53,549 nucleotides of DNA from Bacillota bacterium (GCA_018725565.1 QLUR01000018.1:1-53549), one strand, 5' to 3'. Counted from the stretch's first letter, positions 41,715 through 52,290 are shown. The notes: generated from the sequence alone by a model not told the origin. Translations and numbers: made by a program.

Positions 41715-44700
41715 TCAAATCCTAATCTGCCCAGTGGCAGCCAAATCTATCCGGAGCGGCTTACAAATAACCGCCTCCCGGCCAAACAGCCGTTCTATTT
41801 CAGGCAATCTGGAGCAGCCTTCCGCCAGCCAGAATTCCCCGGGCAACAGCACCTTTTTCTGGGCAAAGGGAAATTCCAGACAAACCGGCCAGGAGCCCAA
41901 TGAACCGCTCAAAATCTTTTTTAAAGCCAACAGGCGCCCTTCATCAACGCTTTCTTCACAGCGAATCAGCACTTCCTGCAGCTCGGGGGAGAGCAATGTG
42001 ACGCTTTCCGCGATAATTTTAACTTCTTCTTCCTTATGGCTGATGCGACCATGGACAAGCAGGACCCGGTCGTTTTCCAGGTAAGCCCTGACTCTTTCGA
42101 AGATCTTGGCAAAAACTATTACTTCAACAACACCGCTCTGATCTTCCAACTGCATAAAGGCCATCGGCTTGCCTGCTTTGGTAACGATCTGCCTGACCTG
42201 TACAGACATGCCAACTATACAAATATGCACATTATCAGGAACATCCCGCAAATCGCCGCAAGAAGTCACCCCGGGCAAACGGCTGAGCACTTCTGCGAAT
42301 TCCTGCAGCGGATGACCGCTGAGATAAAACCCAAGTACTTCTTTTTCCATGACCAAACGTTCCCCTGCAGACAACGGCGGCAGTGCCGGCAAATCATCCT
42401 GCGGCAGGTACATCTGCTCTTCAAACACCGGCAAATCAAACAAGCATTGCTGGCCGTTCTGGCGCTGGCGGGCAGCCGCCTGAACTGCAGCGATTTTTTC
42501 ATCCACAACTGCCAGCAGCCGGTTACGGTTGGTGTCAAGGCAGTCAAAAGCACCACTCTTAATCAGGCTCTCCAATACTTTTTTGTTGCAGGTCCGCAAC
42601 TCCACCCGTGAACAAAAGTCACTCAGGGAGATAAAATCCCCGCGTGCCCGCCGTGCTGCCAGAATAGAGCAGATAGCTGCCTGGCCGACGTTTTTTACCG
42701 CTGCCAGGCCAAAGCGGAGGCAAGCTTCCCCTTCTACTGAGAAATTGTCAACACTTCTGTTAATATCCGGCGGCAGGATTCTCAGTCCCGCCCGTTTGCA
42801 TTCAGCAATGTAGGCGGCTACCTTGTCGCTGTTGCCAATCACGCCGGAAAGACCGGCGGCCATGAACTGGGTGGGAAAATTGGCTTTTAAATAGGCGGCC
42901 TGATAAGCGACCATAGCATAGGCGGCCGCATGTGATTTATTAAAGCCATAGGAGGCAAATTTGACAATTAAATCGTATAATTCATTTGCCAGTCCCCGCG
43001 GATGCCCGTTAGCAAGGCACCCCTGGATAAATTTCGCACGTTGTTCATTTAAGGCCTCCAGTTTCTTTTTACCGATCGCCCGCCGCAAGCTGTCAGCCTC
43101 TCCAAGAGAGAAGCCGGCCATGGTAGCAGCCACCTGCATAATCTGTTCCTGGTAAACCATCACGCCATAAGTTTCTTTTAGAATGGGCTCCAGGTCAGGG
43201 TGCAAATAGTTGATAGAGTTTTTGCTATGCTTGCTTTGGATAAAAGCCGGTATCTGCTCCATAGGTCCGGGGCGATAGAGAGCTACGACAGCAATAATAT
43301 CCTCAAAAGTGTTGGGACGCAGTTTCTGCAGGATGTCACGCATTCCGGGAGATTCCAACTGAAAGACACCGGCAGTGTCGCCCGAGGACAACAGCAGATA
43401 CGTGGCTTCGTCCTCCAGCGGCAGGTTTGATAAGTCGATTCGCCTGCCGAAAGACTCAAAAATCAGCTTTGTTGCTTCCTGCATCATAGTCAAAGTGCGC
43501 AAACCGAGGAAATCCATTTTCAGCAGGCCGAGCTCCTCCAGCGTTCCCATGGGAAACTGGGTGGTCAGACCGTTCTCACCTGTTTTCTGTAAAGGAACCA
43601 ACCTCACTAACGGTTCGCATGATACAACCACTCCGGCCGCATGCGTTGAGGCGTGCCGCGGCAACCCTTCCACCGCTTGGGACAGCTCCAGCAATTTGCG
43701 TACCCTGTCATCCGTCTCAAACAACTGCTGCAGCACCGGCTCCCTGCTGCGCGCATCTTCCAGAGAAATATTCAATTCCGTCGGTACAAGTTTGGCAATC
43801 CGGTCCACTTCGGCATAAGGGAAGCCAAGCACACGTCCCACGTCGCGCACAGCCGCCTTGGCCGCCATAGTGCCAAAAGTAATAATTTGGGCCACGTTCT
43901 CTTCCCCGTACTTTTTCACCACATAGTCAATTACCTGTCCCCGCTTTTCATAGCAAAAGTCAATATCGATATCCGGAGGACTAACGCGTTCAGGATTCAG
44001 AAACCGTTCGAACAGGAGCCCGTAGCGCAGCGGGTCGATCTCGGTTATGCGCAGGCAATAAGCCGCCAGGCTGCCAGCGGCTGAGCCTCTCCCCGGCCCC
44101 ACCAGGATTCCTGAGTTATGGGCATAATGCATAAAATCCCACACTATCAGAAAATACGAGGCATAACCAACCTTTGAAATAACTTTTAGCTCATATTCCA
44201 GCCTGTCCAGCACTTCAGCCGGCAAAGCCTCTCCATACCGCTCTCTGGCACCGGCAATAGCAAGCTCCCGCAGGTAGCTGTTTTCGCCCGCCTGACCGTC
44301 AGGCAGGTCAACTCTGTCTTCGGGCAGCTTAAACCCGGGCAGATAGGTCTTGCCAAAAGAGAATTCAAACTGGCAGGCGTCCGCTATTTGCAGTGTGTTC
44401 TCCAATGCCTCCGGCAACTCCGGGAACAGAGCGGACATCTCCCCGGCTGTTTTAAAATAGAATTCTGAGCCGCCGAATCGCAGCCGGTCCTCATCTGTCA
44501 GTGTTTTGCCCGTCTGGATGCACAATAACACGTCGTGTGCCAGCCAATCACCTTTATGAAGATAATGGACATCGTTGGTGGCTGCCAGCGGAGCACCTGT
44601 TTCACGCGAGAGAGCCGTGAGCGCTTTATTAATCGTCCTCTGTTCCGGTAATCCGTGGTCCTGAAGCTCCAAATAAAAGTTTTCCTCCCCAAAAACTTCC

Positions 44701-45200
44701 CGATAGAATGCTATCTCCCGCAAGGCATCTTCCATACGGTTTTCCAGCACCGCCTGCGGGATTTCCCCTGCCAGACAGCCGGAAAGAGCTAAAAGGCCTG
44801 AACTATAGCGTTTTAACAACTGATGGTCAACGCGCGGCTTGTAATAAAACCCTTCGCTGAAACCACGCGTCACCAGTTCCAACAGGTTCCGGTAGCCGGT
44901 CTCATTACGGACCAGCAAAACCAGATGAAACTGCTTGGAGTCAAGTCGCGGGTCACGGTCGCTTCGCAAACGTCCGTATGGAGCAGCATAGACTTCACAG
45001 CCTATGAGCGGTTTGATGCCTTTTGCCTTAGCCTTCTTATAAAAATCAACCACCCCGTACATTACGCCGTGGTCAGTTAAACCCAAGGCTGGCTGTCGCA
45101 ACTCTGCGGCCCGGCTAATCAATGCCGGAATACGTGCTTGCCCGTCCAGCAGGGAATACTCACTATGGCAGTGCAGGTGGACAAAATTTGTACCCGCCAT
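41715..45200 (-). CDS. dnaE: DNA polymerase III alpha subunit
   Basis: Replicative C-family polymerase of 1161 residues. The PHP domain comes first (VHLHCHSEYSLLDG, GLTDHGVMYG), the polymerase core has its catalytic acids in PPDIDIDFCYEKRG, and the C-terminal half carries helix-hairpin-helix and OB (VEVIVFAKIFE) regions. It is of the DnaE1/DnaE3 size; no PolC is in the window. ATG 45200 is chosen because AGAGGTG lies five bases upstream and MAGTNFVHLHCH fits the family start. The open frame extends 42 codons further into the fur terminator and is not convincing. Confidence 0.96.
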   Translation of the reverse strand: MAGTNFVHLHCHSEYSLLDGQARIPALISRAAELRQPALGLTDHGVMYGVVDFYKKAKAKGIKPLIGCEVYAAPYGRLRSDRDPRLDSKQFHLVLLVRNETGYRNLLELVTRGFSEGFYYKPRVDHQLLKRYSSGLLALSGCLAGEIPQAVLENRMEDALREIAFYREVFGEENFYLELQDHGLPEQRTINKALTALSRETGAPLAATNDVHYLHKGDWLAHDVLLCIQTGKTLTDEDRLRFGGSEFYFKTAGEMSALFPELPEALENTLQIADACQFEFSFGKTYLPGFKLPEDRVDLPDGQAGENSYLRELAIAGARERYGEALPAEVLDRLEYELKVISKVGYASYFLIVWDFMHYAHNSGILVGPGRGSAAGSLAAYCLRITEIDPLRYGLLFERFLNPERVSPPDIDIDFCYEKRGQVIDYVVKKYGEENVAQIITFGTMAAKAAVRDVGRVLGFPYAEVDRIAKLVPTELNISLEDARSREPVLQQLFETDDRVRKLLELSQAVEGLPRHASTHAAGVVVSCEPLVRLVPLQKTGENGLTTQFPMGTLEELGLLKMDFLGLRTLTMMQEATKLIFESFGRRIDLSNLPLEDEATYLLLSSGDTAGVFQLESPGMRDILQKLRPNTFEDIIAVVALYRPGPMEQIPAFIQSKHSKNSINYLHPDLEPILKETYGVMVYQEQIMQVAATMAGFSLGEADSLRRAIGKKKLEALNEQRAKFIQGCLANGHPRGLANELYDLIVKFASYGFNKSHAAAYAMVAYQAAYLKANFPTQFMAAGLSGVIGNSDKVAAYIAECKRAGLRILPPDINRSVDNFSVEGEACLRFGLAAVKNVGQAAICSILAARRARGDFISLSDFCSRVELRTCNKKVLESLIKSGAFDCLDTNRNRLLAVVDEKIAAVQAAARQRQNGQQCLFDLPVFEEQMYLPQDDLPALPPLSAGERLVMEKEVLGFYLSGHPLQEFAEVLSRLPGVTSCGDLRDVPDNVHICIVGMSVQVRQIVTKAGKPMAFMQLEDQSGVVEVIVFAKIFERVRAYLENDRVLLVHGRISHKEEEVKIIAESVTLLSPELQEVLIRCEESVDEGRLLALKKILSGSLGSWPVCLEFPFAQKKVLLPGEFWLAEGCSRLPEIERLFGREAVICKPLRIDLAATGQIRI

Positions 45201-45290
45201 TTTTTCACCTCTGTTTGCTAACATATTCTTTCCCTGCTGCCTTTTTCCTTTTACTGCAGTCGCGTTAGAAATTTTCTTTGAAAAAGGACC

Positions 45291-45316
45291 AAAAGACCCG
45301 GCAGCTAATCCGGGTC
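45291..45316 (-). terminator. Terminator of the Fur-family gene
   Basis: On the minus strand GACCCGG (45316-45310) pairs with CCGGGTC (45301-45295), followed by TTTT. The stem begins within the last codons of the fur gene. Confidence 0.7.
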
Positions 45317-45727
45317 CTTTGCACATAAGTTATTGTTACAGCAGCCGGCACAAAGGCCGTAAATTTCCAGGCGGTGCGATTCAACCCGTCCGTTGACCGC
45401 CTCAGCCGCCAAAGTATTAATCTTATTCATCACCGGAAGGTTCACGTCAGCAACCGCATGGCACTCACGGCAGACAAAGTGGTAATGGTCGGAAGGGTTA
45501 CCGTCGAAACGGCTGTGTGAGCTGCCGTAACTCAATTCCTGAATCTCCCCGTTCTCTGTCAGGACCCGCAGGTTGCGATAAACAGTCCCCAAGCTGATTT
45601 GCGGCATGATTTTCCTCACCTGTTCATAAATCACATCGGCAGTCGGATGAACGCCTGTGCCGCGGAGCACCTCAAGGATTATCTGGCGTTGTCTGGTCAT
45701 TCGATGTCTGATAAGTTTAAAAGGCAT
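45305..45727 (-). CDS. Fur-family metalloregulator (PerR-like)
   Basis: A 140-residue winged-helix repressor. The DNA-binding half has RMTRQRQIILEVLRGTGVHP and ISLGTVYRNLRVL. The dimerisation half has the metal motifs HYHFVCRECHAVADV and LCAGCCNNNLC: two pairs of Cys that hold a structural zinc. His and Asp residues around HSRFDGNPSDHYHF would form the regulatory site. PerR-type peroxide sensing is favoured by the family pattern in anaerobic Firmicutes but is not proven. ATG 45727 follows GAGGCGG. Confidence 0.92.
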   Translation of the reverse strand: MPFKLIRHRMTRQRQIILEVLRGTGVHPTADVIYEQVRKIMPQISLGTVYRNLRVLTENGEIQELSYGSSHSRFDGNPSDHYHFVCRECHAVADVNLPVMNKINTLAAEAVNGRVESHRLEIYGLCAGCCNNNLCAKDPD

Positions 45728-45766
45728 ATCGACCGCCTCATTTTTAACATAATACAGCTATGCAAA

Positions 45767-45795
45767 AATATACGCCGTACCGCGAGTTTTGTCAA
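45767..45795 (-). promoter_or_regulatory. Promoter of the Fur-family gene
   Basis: Minus strand TTGACA (45795-45790), 17-base spacer, TATATT (45772-45767), about 40 bases before the ATG. A clear Fur/Per box was not seen by eye. Confidence 0.75.
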
Positions 45796-45814
45796 GCAGA
45801 ACGCAGCCGTTCCG

Positions 45815-46750
45815 CTAAAAACCGGCCTGTCTTACTGCTTGCCGCAACACCTGCGCGGAATTAAGCAAAGCTTTTTCTTCTTCGGCAGACATCGGGACAG
45901 CAAGCTCTCTTTCCCTGCCGGAGCCGTTTACGATACAGGGGAGACTCAGGCAACAGCCCGTAATACCGTTAACCATGCCGGACACTGTCAGTATAGAGTT
46001 CTCATCTCTCAAAACCGCCTCGCAGATCCGTCTGACAGCCAGAGCTATCGCGTAGTAAGTGGCTCCTTTTCGACGGATTATTTCATAAGCGGCCATGCGT
46101 ACCCGCCCGGCAATATCCAGCCTGTCTGCCGGCTCAATACCTTTCAGCGCATAAAATTTCTCAAGGCTCATCCCGGCCACGTTGGCTGAACTCCAGAGGG
46201 GCACCTCGGAATCTCCGTGCTCTCCGACAACATAGGCATGGATATTGCGCGGATCCACTCCACAGTACTGCGATAATTCCGCTCTGAACCTGGAGGTATC
46301 CAGCACCGTTCCGGAACCAAACACGTGGCTTGCCGGCAGGCCGGAGATTTTTAAGGCCGCATAAGTTAAGACATCCACGGGATTGGCTACCATCAGGTAA
46401 ATGGCCTCCGGGCAGTACCGCAGTAATTCCGGCAATGTTTTCTTTAAAATTGAGACATTGTCCTGCAACAGTGATAAGCGGCTCTCTCCCGGCTTCTGGT
46501 TAGCTCCCGCGGTAAAAATGACCATGTCAGAATCCCGGCAATCGGCAAAACCGCCGGCCAGAACAGCCGTCGGTTTGATGAAAGCCGCGGCGTCTCCCAG
46601 ATCCATAGCCTCGCCTTCGGCCTTTTCGCTTCTGACATCTACAATAACCAAATCGCTGGGCAAACCGCTGACCATCAGGGCAAAAGCGGCGGATGAACCA
46701 ACTAGCCCCGCACCGATAACCGAAATCTTAATTCCCCTTTTTTTTGTCAA
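45815..46750 (-). CDS. ldh: L-lactate dehydrogenase
   Basis: Reduces pyruvate to L-lactate with NADH. The 311 residues show the NAD site ([16 protein letters not shown]), the substrate loop [17 protein letters not shown], whose Gln favours lactate over malate (malate enzymes have Arg), [13 protein letters not shown], and the catalytic His in [16 protein letters not shown] 46750 follows GAGGAG at eight bases; the upstream GTG at 46768 is within that signal. It precedes the Fur-family gene and points away from the copper-chaperone-like gene by a 40-base gap. Confidence 0.94.
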   Translation of the reverse strand: MTKKRGIKISVIGAGLVGSSAAFALMVSGLPSDLVIVDVRSEKAEGEAMDLGDAAAFIKPTAVLAGGFADCRDSDMVIFTAGANQKPGESRLSLLQDNVSILKKTLPELLRYCPEAIYLMVANPVDVLTYAALKISGLPASHVFGSGTVLDTSRFRAELSQYCGVDPRNIHAYVVGEHGDSEVPLWSSANVAGMSLEKFYALKGIEPADRLDIAGRVRMAAYEIIRRKGATYYAIALAVRRICEAVLRDENSILTVSGMVNGITGCCLSLPCIVNGSGRERELAVPMSAEEEKALLNSAQVLRQAVRQAGF

Positions 46751-46790
46751 AATACTTGCTCCTCGCACTTACTGGTTTTTATATCCCTTC

Positions 46791-46997
46791 TCAAATCAGC
46801 TCATATCCGGCTTCACTGACCACGGCACGCAGGTCTTCCGCCCGCAGTCTGGCGGAGTCAAAACTGACCGTTGTCTGTCCCGTGTTTATGTCAACCTGGA
46901 CGTTTTCCACACCGTCCATGGTCCGCAGCGCTTTTCCCACTTTCATTTTGCAGTGGTTGCAGGTCATACCGCCGATCTTCAAAGTCAGCGTTTCCAT
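46791..46997 (-). CDS. copZ: Heavy-metal-associated domain protein (CopZ-like)
   Basis: A 68-residue ferredoxin-like metal chaperone with the metal loop GGMTCNHCKMKV (two Cys), binding Cu(I) or a similar soft metal and handing it to a P-type ATPase. No such ATPase is in the window. ATG 46997 follows GGAGGTG at eight bases. It lies between the LonB-like protease and ldh, with gaps of 86 and 40 bases. Confidence 0.9.
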   Translation of the reverse strand: METLTLKIGGMTCNHCKMKVGKALRTMDGVENVQVDINTGQTTVSFDSARLRAEDLRAVVSEAGYELI

Positions 46998-47083
46998 CAG
47001 TCAATCACCTCCGAAAATAGCATTTCCCCTAACTGTTATTTTCATCATGTGATTATTAGGTTTGCCGTCCCGGCAAAAACAAT

Positions 47084-49513
47084 TCAGTGGCAGGGGCCAG
47101 AGCCGGTGCACCTATCGGAAGAGTCTTTCTCCCCGTCGTTGTTTTCATCTTTCTTCAGGCGCTGATGGTAAAACTGCAGCTTTTGCTCCACCCGCCAGAA
47201 AACGCTCCCCGGCGGGTAATTGCCGCCATCAGGCTGCCCTGCCGGCACCCCGGTCAGAATTTCCACTCCTTCTTCCACACTGGCCACCGGGTATATATGG
47301 AACTGCTCTGCGCGCACAGCTTCCACCACCTCATCCGAGAGATTCAGATTGTTGACGTTTTGGACCGGAATAATAACTCCTTGCCTGCCGGTCAGTCCCT
47401 TCAGGCGGCATGCTTTGAAAAACCCTTCAATTTTGTGGGTTACACCGCCGACAGGCTGGATTTCACCCCACTGGTTAACGGAGCCGGTAATGGCCAAGTC
47501 CTGCCTGACCGGTAAGTCTGCCAGGCTGGACAGCAGGGCATACAGTTCGGCGCTTGAGGCACTGTCGCCTTCCACGCCGCTATAGAGTTGCTCGAAGGTA
47601 ATGCTGGCCGACAGGGAGAGCGGACGTTCCCTGGCAAACCTGTAGGCCAGGTACCCGTTCAGTGTCAGCACTCCCTTGTCATGAATCTGGCCGCTCAAAC
47701 GGATTTCCCGTTCGATGTTGATAATCCCGCGCCGGCCAAGATAGGTCACGGCGGTAATCCGCGACGGGCGGGCAAAAACGTAGTCTCCGCTGTTCAGTAC
47801 CGACAACCCGTTAACCTGACCGATCTTTTCTCCCTCCAGATCAAGCAGAATTTTGCCTTCCGCCAGCAGTTCCTGCAGTTTCTGTTCGTACTTGTCGGAG
47901 CGATAGATTTTCTCGGCAATGGCCCGCTTGACATGCCCGCCGCTGACTACCTCCGCCTTGTTCAGCTGCGCCCAGGCGTCCGCCTCATAAATGATTTCCA
48001 CCAATTCATTAAAGCGAGTACTCAGTTTCCGCTGGTGATCCGCCAGCCTCGAGCTGTATTCCACAATCCGGGCCACGGCGGTCCGGTCAAAATGGTGCAG
48101 ATTCTCGCGCTGGCAATGCGTGGAAATGAAGCTGGCCATGCTGGTCATGTTGTGACGGTCCAAATTCATCTCCGTATCGAAATCAGCTTTTACTTTGAAT
48201 AGTTTGCGAAAATCCTCATCAAAATGGTACAGTATCTGGTATAGGTATGGATTGCCGATCAGGATCACTTTAACATTTACCGGAATAGCCTGCGGCCGCA
48301 AAGTTGACATAGCCAGTAGTCCAAACTGCTCACCCAGATTTTCCAGGCACGCCTCCCGTGTTTTTAAAACACGTTTGAGGCCTTCCCAGGTCCCGGGATT
48401 GCTCAGCACCTCCCGCGCCTGCAGAATCAGGTAACCCCCGTTCGCTTTCAACAGTGAGCCTGCTTTAATCATGCCGTAGTCGGTCGTTACCATCCCCAGC
48501 CTGTTCTCGTATTCCACCCGCCCTACCAGGTTGTAGTAAGTCGGGTTTGTTTCTACAATTACCGGCGCACCCAAAGTATCTTTGTTATCTACTGCCAGAT
48601 TGACACGGTATTTAAACCCCGGTTCTCCTTTGCGGCGCAGCCAGGGAAACGGCACCGACTCCTCTTCCTCCCCGCCGCGGAAATCATCCAGGTTTTCCAG
48701 AATATCTTTTTGCACCGCGTTCAGGTAGCCGGCAATCGGTTCCCCATAGCGCTCCTTTAACTCCTCAATCAGGAAGCCCACCGCAAACAAACCGATCTTG
48801 ATTTCCAGCTCTTTGACTTTTTCCTTCATGCCACGCTCGGCGTTTTGGATGCGGCGCATCACCTGCAGCGCCTTAAACTGGATTTCCGCCGACTTGCGTT
48901 CCATTTCCTCCCGGACCTCCTGAGGCAGCGCCTCGTATTCCTCGGTGGAAATTTCCTTGCCATCAATTAACGGAATACTTACAAAGCCCGTGCTGGCCCG
49001 TCGCAGGATAAAGCCCTGTTCGGCAGCGGTGCGGGTCAGTTCATCCAGCAGTTCCCCCCTGACTTCCTGGAATTCTTTAAACAACGTGGTCTTTTGCCGC
49101 TCATAATCATCGGCGTCAAATGCTTTGGGAATCTCCAGTTTCAGTGAGTCCACCAGTTCTTCCATATCTTTTTTAAAGCGGTTTCCCTGGCCGGGAGGCA
49201 AACGCAGGGCCACAGGATGGCCCTGACTTTCAAAGTTATACACATAGCACCAATCGTCAGGAACCAGCTCTTTTTCAGCAATCTTGCTGACCAAAGACTG
49301 AGCGTAGGAAATTTTTCCGGTGCCAGTCAACCCGGTCATAAATATATTATAGCCGTGGCGTTTGATTGACAGGCCGAACTCCATGGCACGAGCGGCCCGC
49401 TCCTGTCCGACGATGCCTTCCAAAGGGGCCACTGTTTCCGTTGTCTCAAATTCAAATTTTGCCGGGTCGCAATAAAACTTCAGCTCCTCAGCTGTCAACT
49501 TTCTGTGTGTCAA
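47084..49513 (-). CDS. LonB-like ATP-dependent protease (AAA plus S16)
   Basis: An 809-residue relative of Lon without the Lon N domain. The AAA part holds a Walker A-like GLTGTGKIS near residue 60, in which Ile stands directly after GK, and a long helical insertion (about 140-250). The protease domain near the C terminus has the Ser-Lys dyad: Ser in GVEGDSASSAELYALL (about 675) and Lys in PVGGVTHKIEGFF. It probably degrades damaged or regulatory proteins in the cytoplasm. The last 30 residues are acidic/polar. TTG 49513 is preceded by GGGGGAAGG. Confidence 0.9.
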   Translation of the reverse strand: MTHRKLTAEELKFYCDPAKFEFETTETVAPLEGIVGQERAARAMEFGLSIKRHGYNIFMTGLTGTGKISYAQSLVSKIAEKELVPDDWCYVYNFESQGHPVALRLPPGQGNRFKKDMEELVDSLKLEIPKAFDADDYERQKTTLFKEFQEVRGELLDELTRTAAEQGFILRRASTGFVSIPLIDGKEISTEEYEALPQEVREEMERKSAEIQFKALQVMRRIQNAERGMKEKVKELEIKIGLFAVGFLIEELKERYGEPIAGYLNAVQKDILENLDDFRGGEEEESVPFPWLRRKGEPGFKYRVNLAVDNKDTLGAPVIVETNPTYYNLVGRVEYENRLGMVTTDYGMIKAGSLLKANGGYLILQAREVLSNPGTWEGLKRVLKTREACLENLGEQFGLLAMSTLRPQAIPVNVKVILIGNPYLYQILYHFDEDFRKLFKVKADFDTEMNLDRHNMTSMASFISTHCQRENLHHFDRTAVARIVEYSSRLADHQRKLSTRFNELVEIIYEADAWAQLNKAEVVSGGHVKRAIAEKIYRSDKYEQKLQELLAEGKILLDLEGEKIGQVNGLSVLNSGDYVFARPSRITAVTYLGRRGIINIEREIRLSGQIHDKGVLTLNGYLAYRFARERPLSLSASITFEQLYSGVEGDSASSAELYALLSSLADLPVRQDLAITGSVNQWGEIQPVGGVTHKIEGFFKACRLKGLTGRQGVIIPVQNVNNLNLSDEVVEAVRAEQFHIYPVASVEEGVEILTGVPAGQPDGGNYPPGSVFWRVEQKLQFYHQRLKKDENNDGEKDSSDRCTGSGPCH

Positions 49514-49604
49514 GCACCTTCCCCCTTTAATCTTCGATAAGTCTTATTATTTTCCCCCGCAACCGGGCAATTCCTGCTACCGATAAAGCAGAATCTGTCG
49601 TTTT

Positions 49605-49643
49605 GGAAAAAAACAGGCCGCCCGTCTTATACCGGGTGGCCTG
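49605..49643 (-). terminator. Terminator of acs
   Basis: Minus strand stem CAGGCC-CGGG type (49643-49633 with 49624-49614, one G-U/mismatch) followed by a run of T (49613-49605, six or more). It lies 24 bases past the acs stop. Confidence 0.85.
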
Positions 49644-49666
49644 CCAAATTTTTGGGCGTACTAATA

Positions 49667-51634
49667 TCAGCCGGCGCGATCAGCGACAAGTATCTCAACC
49701 ACCGCCGGATCGGCCAGTGTAGAGGTATCGCCGATATTCTCAATATCGCCCTGAGCAATTTTACGCAGGATACGGCGCATAATCTTGCCGCTGCGAGTTT
49801 TAGGCAGTCCAGGGGCAAACTGGATTTGGTCGGGAGTAGCTATCGGCCCGATGACTTTACGGACATGCGCCGCCAGGTCCTTGCGCAGCGCGTCACTGGC
49901 GGCAAAGCCTTCGCGCAGAATAACATAGGAATAGATGCCCTCGCCCTTAATATCATGGGGGTAGCCAACCACTGCCGCTTCCGCCACGGAGGCGTGCGAT
50001 ACCAGGGCGCTTTCTACCTCGGCCGTACCGATACGGTGACCGGATACATTGATCACGTCATCAACGCGGCCCATCAGCCAATAATAACCGTCCTCGTCCT
50101 TGCGCGCGCCGTCACCGGTAAAATAGTATCCGGGATACTGGGAGAAATAAGTGTTCTTAAAACGTTCGTGATCGCCGTAAACCGTGCGCATAATGCCCGG
50201 CCAGGCTTTCTTGATCACCAGGTAACCGCCTTCGTTGACCCCGCACTCGCTGCCGTCCTGCCGGATGACCAGCGGCTCAACGCCGAAGAAGGGACGGGTG
50301 GCCGAGCCAGGCTTAGTGGGCATTGCTCCCGGGATAGGGGAAATCAGGATGCCGCCCGTCTCCGTCTGCCACCAGGTATCGACAATGGGGCACCTTTCCC
50401 CACCGACAAAAGAGTGGTACCACATCCACGCTTCCGGGTTAATCGGCTCACCGACAGTACCGAGCAAACGCAGGCTGGACAGGTCGCGGCCCTTTGGCCA
50501 CTTATCGCCATCGCGCATCATGGCGCGGATAGCCGTCGGTGCGGTGTAAAAAACGTTTACATTGTTCTTCTCTACTATTTCCCAGAAACGGTCCGGCTGC
50601 GGGTAATTGGGCACACCCTCAAACATCAGGCTGGTAGCCCCCAGTGACAGCGGCCCATAAACAATGTAGCTGTGACCGGTCACCCAGCCGATGTCGGCGG
50701 TGCACCAGTAGGTGTCTTCATCTTTGAGGTCAAATATATACCGGCAGGTAGCGTTAACCTGGGTCAGATACCCGCCGGTGGTATGCAGCACACCTTTGGG
50801 TTTGCCGGTACTGCCGCTGGTATAAAGGATAAACAACGGGTCCTCGGCATCCATTTCCTCCGCCGGGCAGACATCGCTGATATTAGGGGCAGCCATTTCA
50901 TCATCCCACCAGGTGTCGCGACCGTCCTTCATATTAACGGCGGCGCCGGTGCGGCGGTAAACGATCACACTTTTAATAGTAGGGCAGCTCTCCAGCGCTT
51001 CATCAGACGTACTCTTCAGCGCCACATTTTTGCCGCCGCGCAGGCCGAAATCAGCAGTGATCAGGAAGCGGCAGGCGCTGTCCTGGATACGGTCTTTCAG
51101 CGATTCAGCGCTGAATCCGCCGAAAACGATGCTGTGAATAGCACCGATGCGGGCGCAAGCCAGCATGGCAATAGCCAGCTGCGGGATCATCGGCATGTAA
51201 ATAGATACGCGGTCACCTTTCGCAACGCCTTTCTTTTTCAGCACGTTGGCAAAGCGGCTCACTTCCCGGTGCAGTTGCTGGTAACTATAAGTCCGGCTCT
51301 CCTGAAGCGGATCACCTTGCCAGATAATGGCGGCCTTGTTTTTTCGCCAGGTATCCAGGTGGACATCAAGGCAGTTGTAGGCCACGTTCAGCTTGCCGCC
51401 ACTAAACCATGTTATGTCAGCATTTACAAAATCAAACTCCCGCACCTTCTGCCAGGGTTTGAACCAGTGCAGCTTGCCGGCCATCTCCGACCAGAATCCA
51501 TCCGGGTCATCTACTGAGCGGCGGTACATTTCTTCGTACTCCGCCATGCTCTTGATATGTGCCTTGCTGCTGAATTCTGCTGTCGGGTAAAATTTCCTGG
51601 TCTCCTCCATCACCGAGGTAATTGCCTTATCCAT
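49667..51634 (-). CDS. acs: Acetyl-CoA synthetase (AMP-forming)
   Basis: Activates acetate to acetyl-CoA with ATP, via acetyl-AMP. The 655 residues are full length. Landmarks: [15 protein letters not shown] (AMP-binding P-loop), [48 protein letters not shown], and the hinge/acetylation site [14 protein letters not shown] with the Lys that acetylation usually silences. The AcuC-like deacetylase at 36982 could control it. ATG 51634 follows AGGAGGG. A single-gene unit with its own terminator. Confidence 0.97.
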   Translation of the reverse strand: MDKAITSVMEETRKFYPTAEFSSKAHIKSMAEYEEMYRRSVDDPDGFWSEMAGKLHWFKPWQKVREFDFVNADITWFSGGKLNVAYNCLDVHLDTWRKNKAAIIWQGDPLQESRTYSYQQLHREVSRFANVLKKKGVAKGDRVSIYMPMIPQLAIAMLACARIGAIHSIVFGGFSAESLKDRIQDSACRFLITADFGLRGGKNVALKSTSDEALESCPTIKSVIVYRRTGAAVNMKDGRDTWWDDEMAAPNISDVCPAEEMDAEDPLFILYTSGSTGKPKGVLHTTGGYLTQVNATCRYIFDLKDEDTYWCTADIGWVTGHSYIVYGPLSLGATSLMFEGVPNYPQPDRFWEIVEKNNVNVFYTAPTAIRAMMRDGDKWPKGRDLSSLRLLGTVGEPINPEAWMWYHSFVGGERCPIVDTWWQTETGGILISPIPGAMPTKPGSATRPFFGVEPLVIRQDGSECGVNEGGYLVIKKAWPGIMRTVYGDHERFKNTYFSQYPGYYFTGDGARKDEDGYYWLMGRVDDVINVSGHRIGTAEVESALVSHASVAEAAVVGYPHDIKGEGIYSYVILREGFAASDALRKDLAAHVRKVIGPIATPDQIQFAPGLPKTRSGKIMRRILRKIAQGDIENIGDTSTLADPAVVEILVADRAG

Positions 51635-51972
51635 GCTAACCCTCCTAAATTGGTTTTAAGAAACCGACCTCCCCGCACATAGCATCTGCTGCATATAATG
51701 TTCAAATAATTAGCTACTATTATACGATTCCGACAGTATATATTCCTGCTCTTTCCATTAGTTATTTATATTTTTTATGAACTTTTCGCCTCATAGCTGC
51801 CGGCTGGACTTTAAGGTGGTAATTTTCTGAACATACTGACAATTCTCTTCGCAATAACCTTAACACCATACTAATCAGATAGAGCCTGTTACTTGAAAGA
51901 CTGTTTATTACCCTATCACGCCTGCCTTAAACAGGCAGGCGTGATAGTCTGGTCCCGCCCGGAAGCGCGACC
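51635..51972. other. Intergenic region between acs and the PII-like gene
   Basis: About 340 bases, AT-rich in the half near acs. It contains a TATAAT on the minus strand (51724-51719) with no good -35, so the acs promoter is uncertain. A 15-base perfect hairpin stands at 51913-51947. I see no gene. Confidence 0.5.
51913..51947 (-). terminator. Strong hairpin after the PII-like gene
   Basis: Perfect 15-base stem CTATCACGCCTGCCT/AGGCAGGCGTGATAG around a TAAAC loop, 25 bases past the stop at 51973. No good T-run on either strand, so termination is likely but not certain. Confidence 0.5.
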
Positions 51973-52290
51973 TTAGATTTTCCCGTGGTGGAGTATACGT
52001 ACGTCTTCCAGGTATGCAATCCCGGCATACTTCTCAGCTAAAAACTTGTTATAAACTGCTTCCATGAGGGCCTTTGCCTGTGCCTCTTCCTTAACAATCA
52101 GTTCAATACGCACATTTTCGCAAAAACCAGCCAGACACTGACCTGAACGAACCCCGCGCACACCTTGCCCGGTAAGATTTCTAATGACCGTATAAGCTTC
52201 GGCTCCCTGCGCTTTGAGCAGACTAAGAACCTGTTGCTCCATCAGTGCTTCCGTAATAATAATCACTTTTTTTGCCGCTATCAGTTCCAT
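51973..52290 (-). CDS. PII-like protein (SbtB-type), partner of SbtA
   Basis: A 105-residue small regulator of PII size. It starts MELIAAKKVIIITEALMEQ, with the beta-alpha-beta pattern of the PII fold and a loop around LTGQGVRGVRSGQCLAG where classical PII has its T-loop. The end (AYLEDVRILHHGKI) fits the last strand. SbtB proteins bind adenine nucleotides and gate the bicarbonate transporter SbtA, and the gene directly upstream is SbtA-like. ATG 52290 follows AGGAGGTG at nine bases; an ATG 18 codons earlier has no signal. Gap to the transporter gene is about 100 bases. Confidence 0.8.
   Translation of the reverse strand: MELIAAKKVIIITEALMEQQVLSLLKAQGAEAYTVIRNLTGQGVRGVRSGQCLAGFCENVRIELIVKEEAQAKALMEAVYNKFLAEKYAGIAYLEDVRILHHGKI

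Noticed and set aside
45201-45326. A 42-codon extension of DnaE
   Set aside because: It would run through the Fur-family terminator and overlaps that gene; the ATG at 45200 has a good signal and fits the family start.
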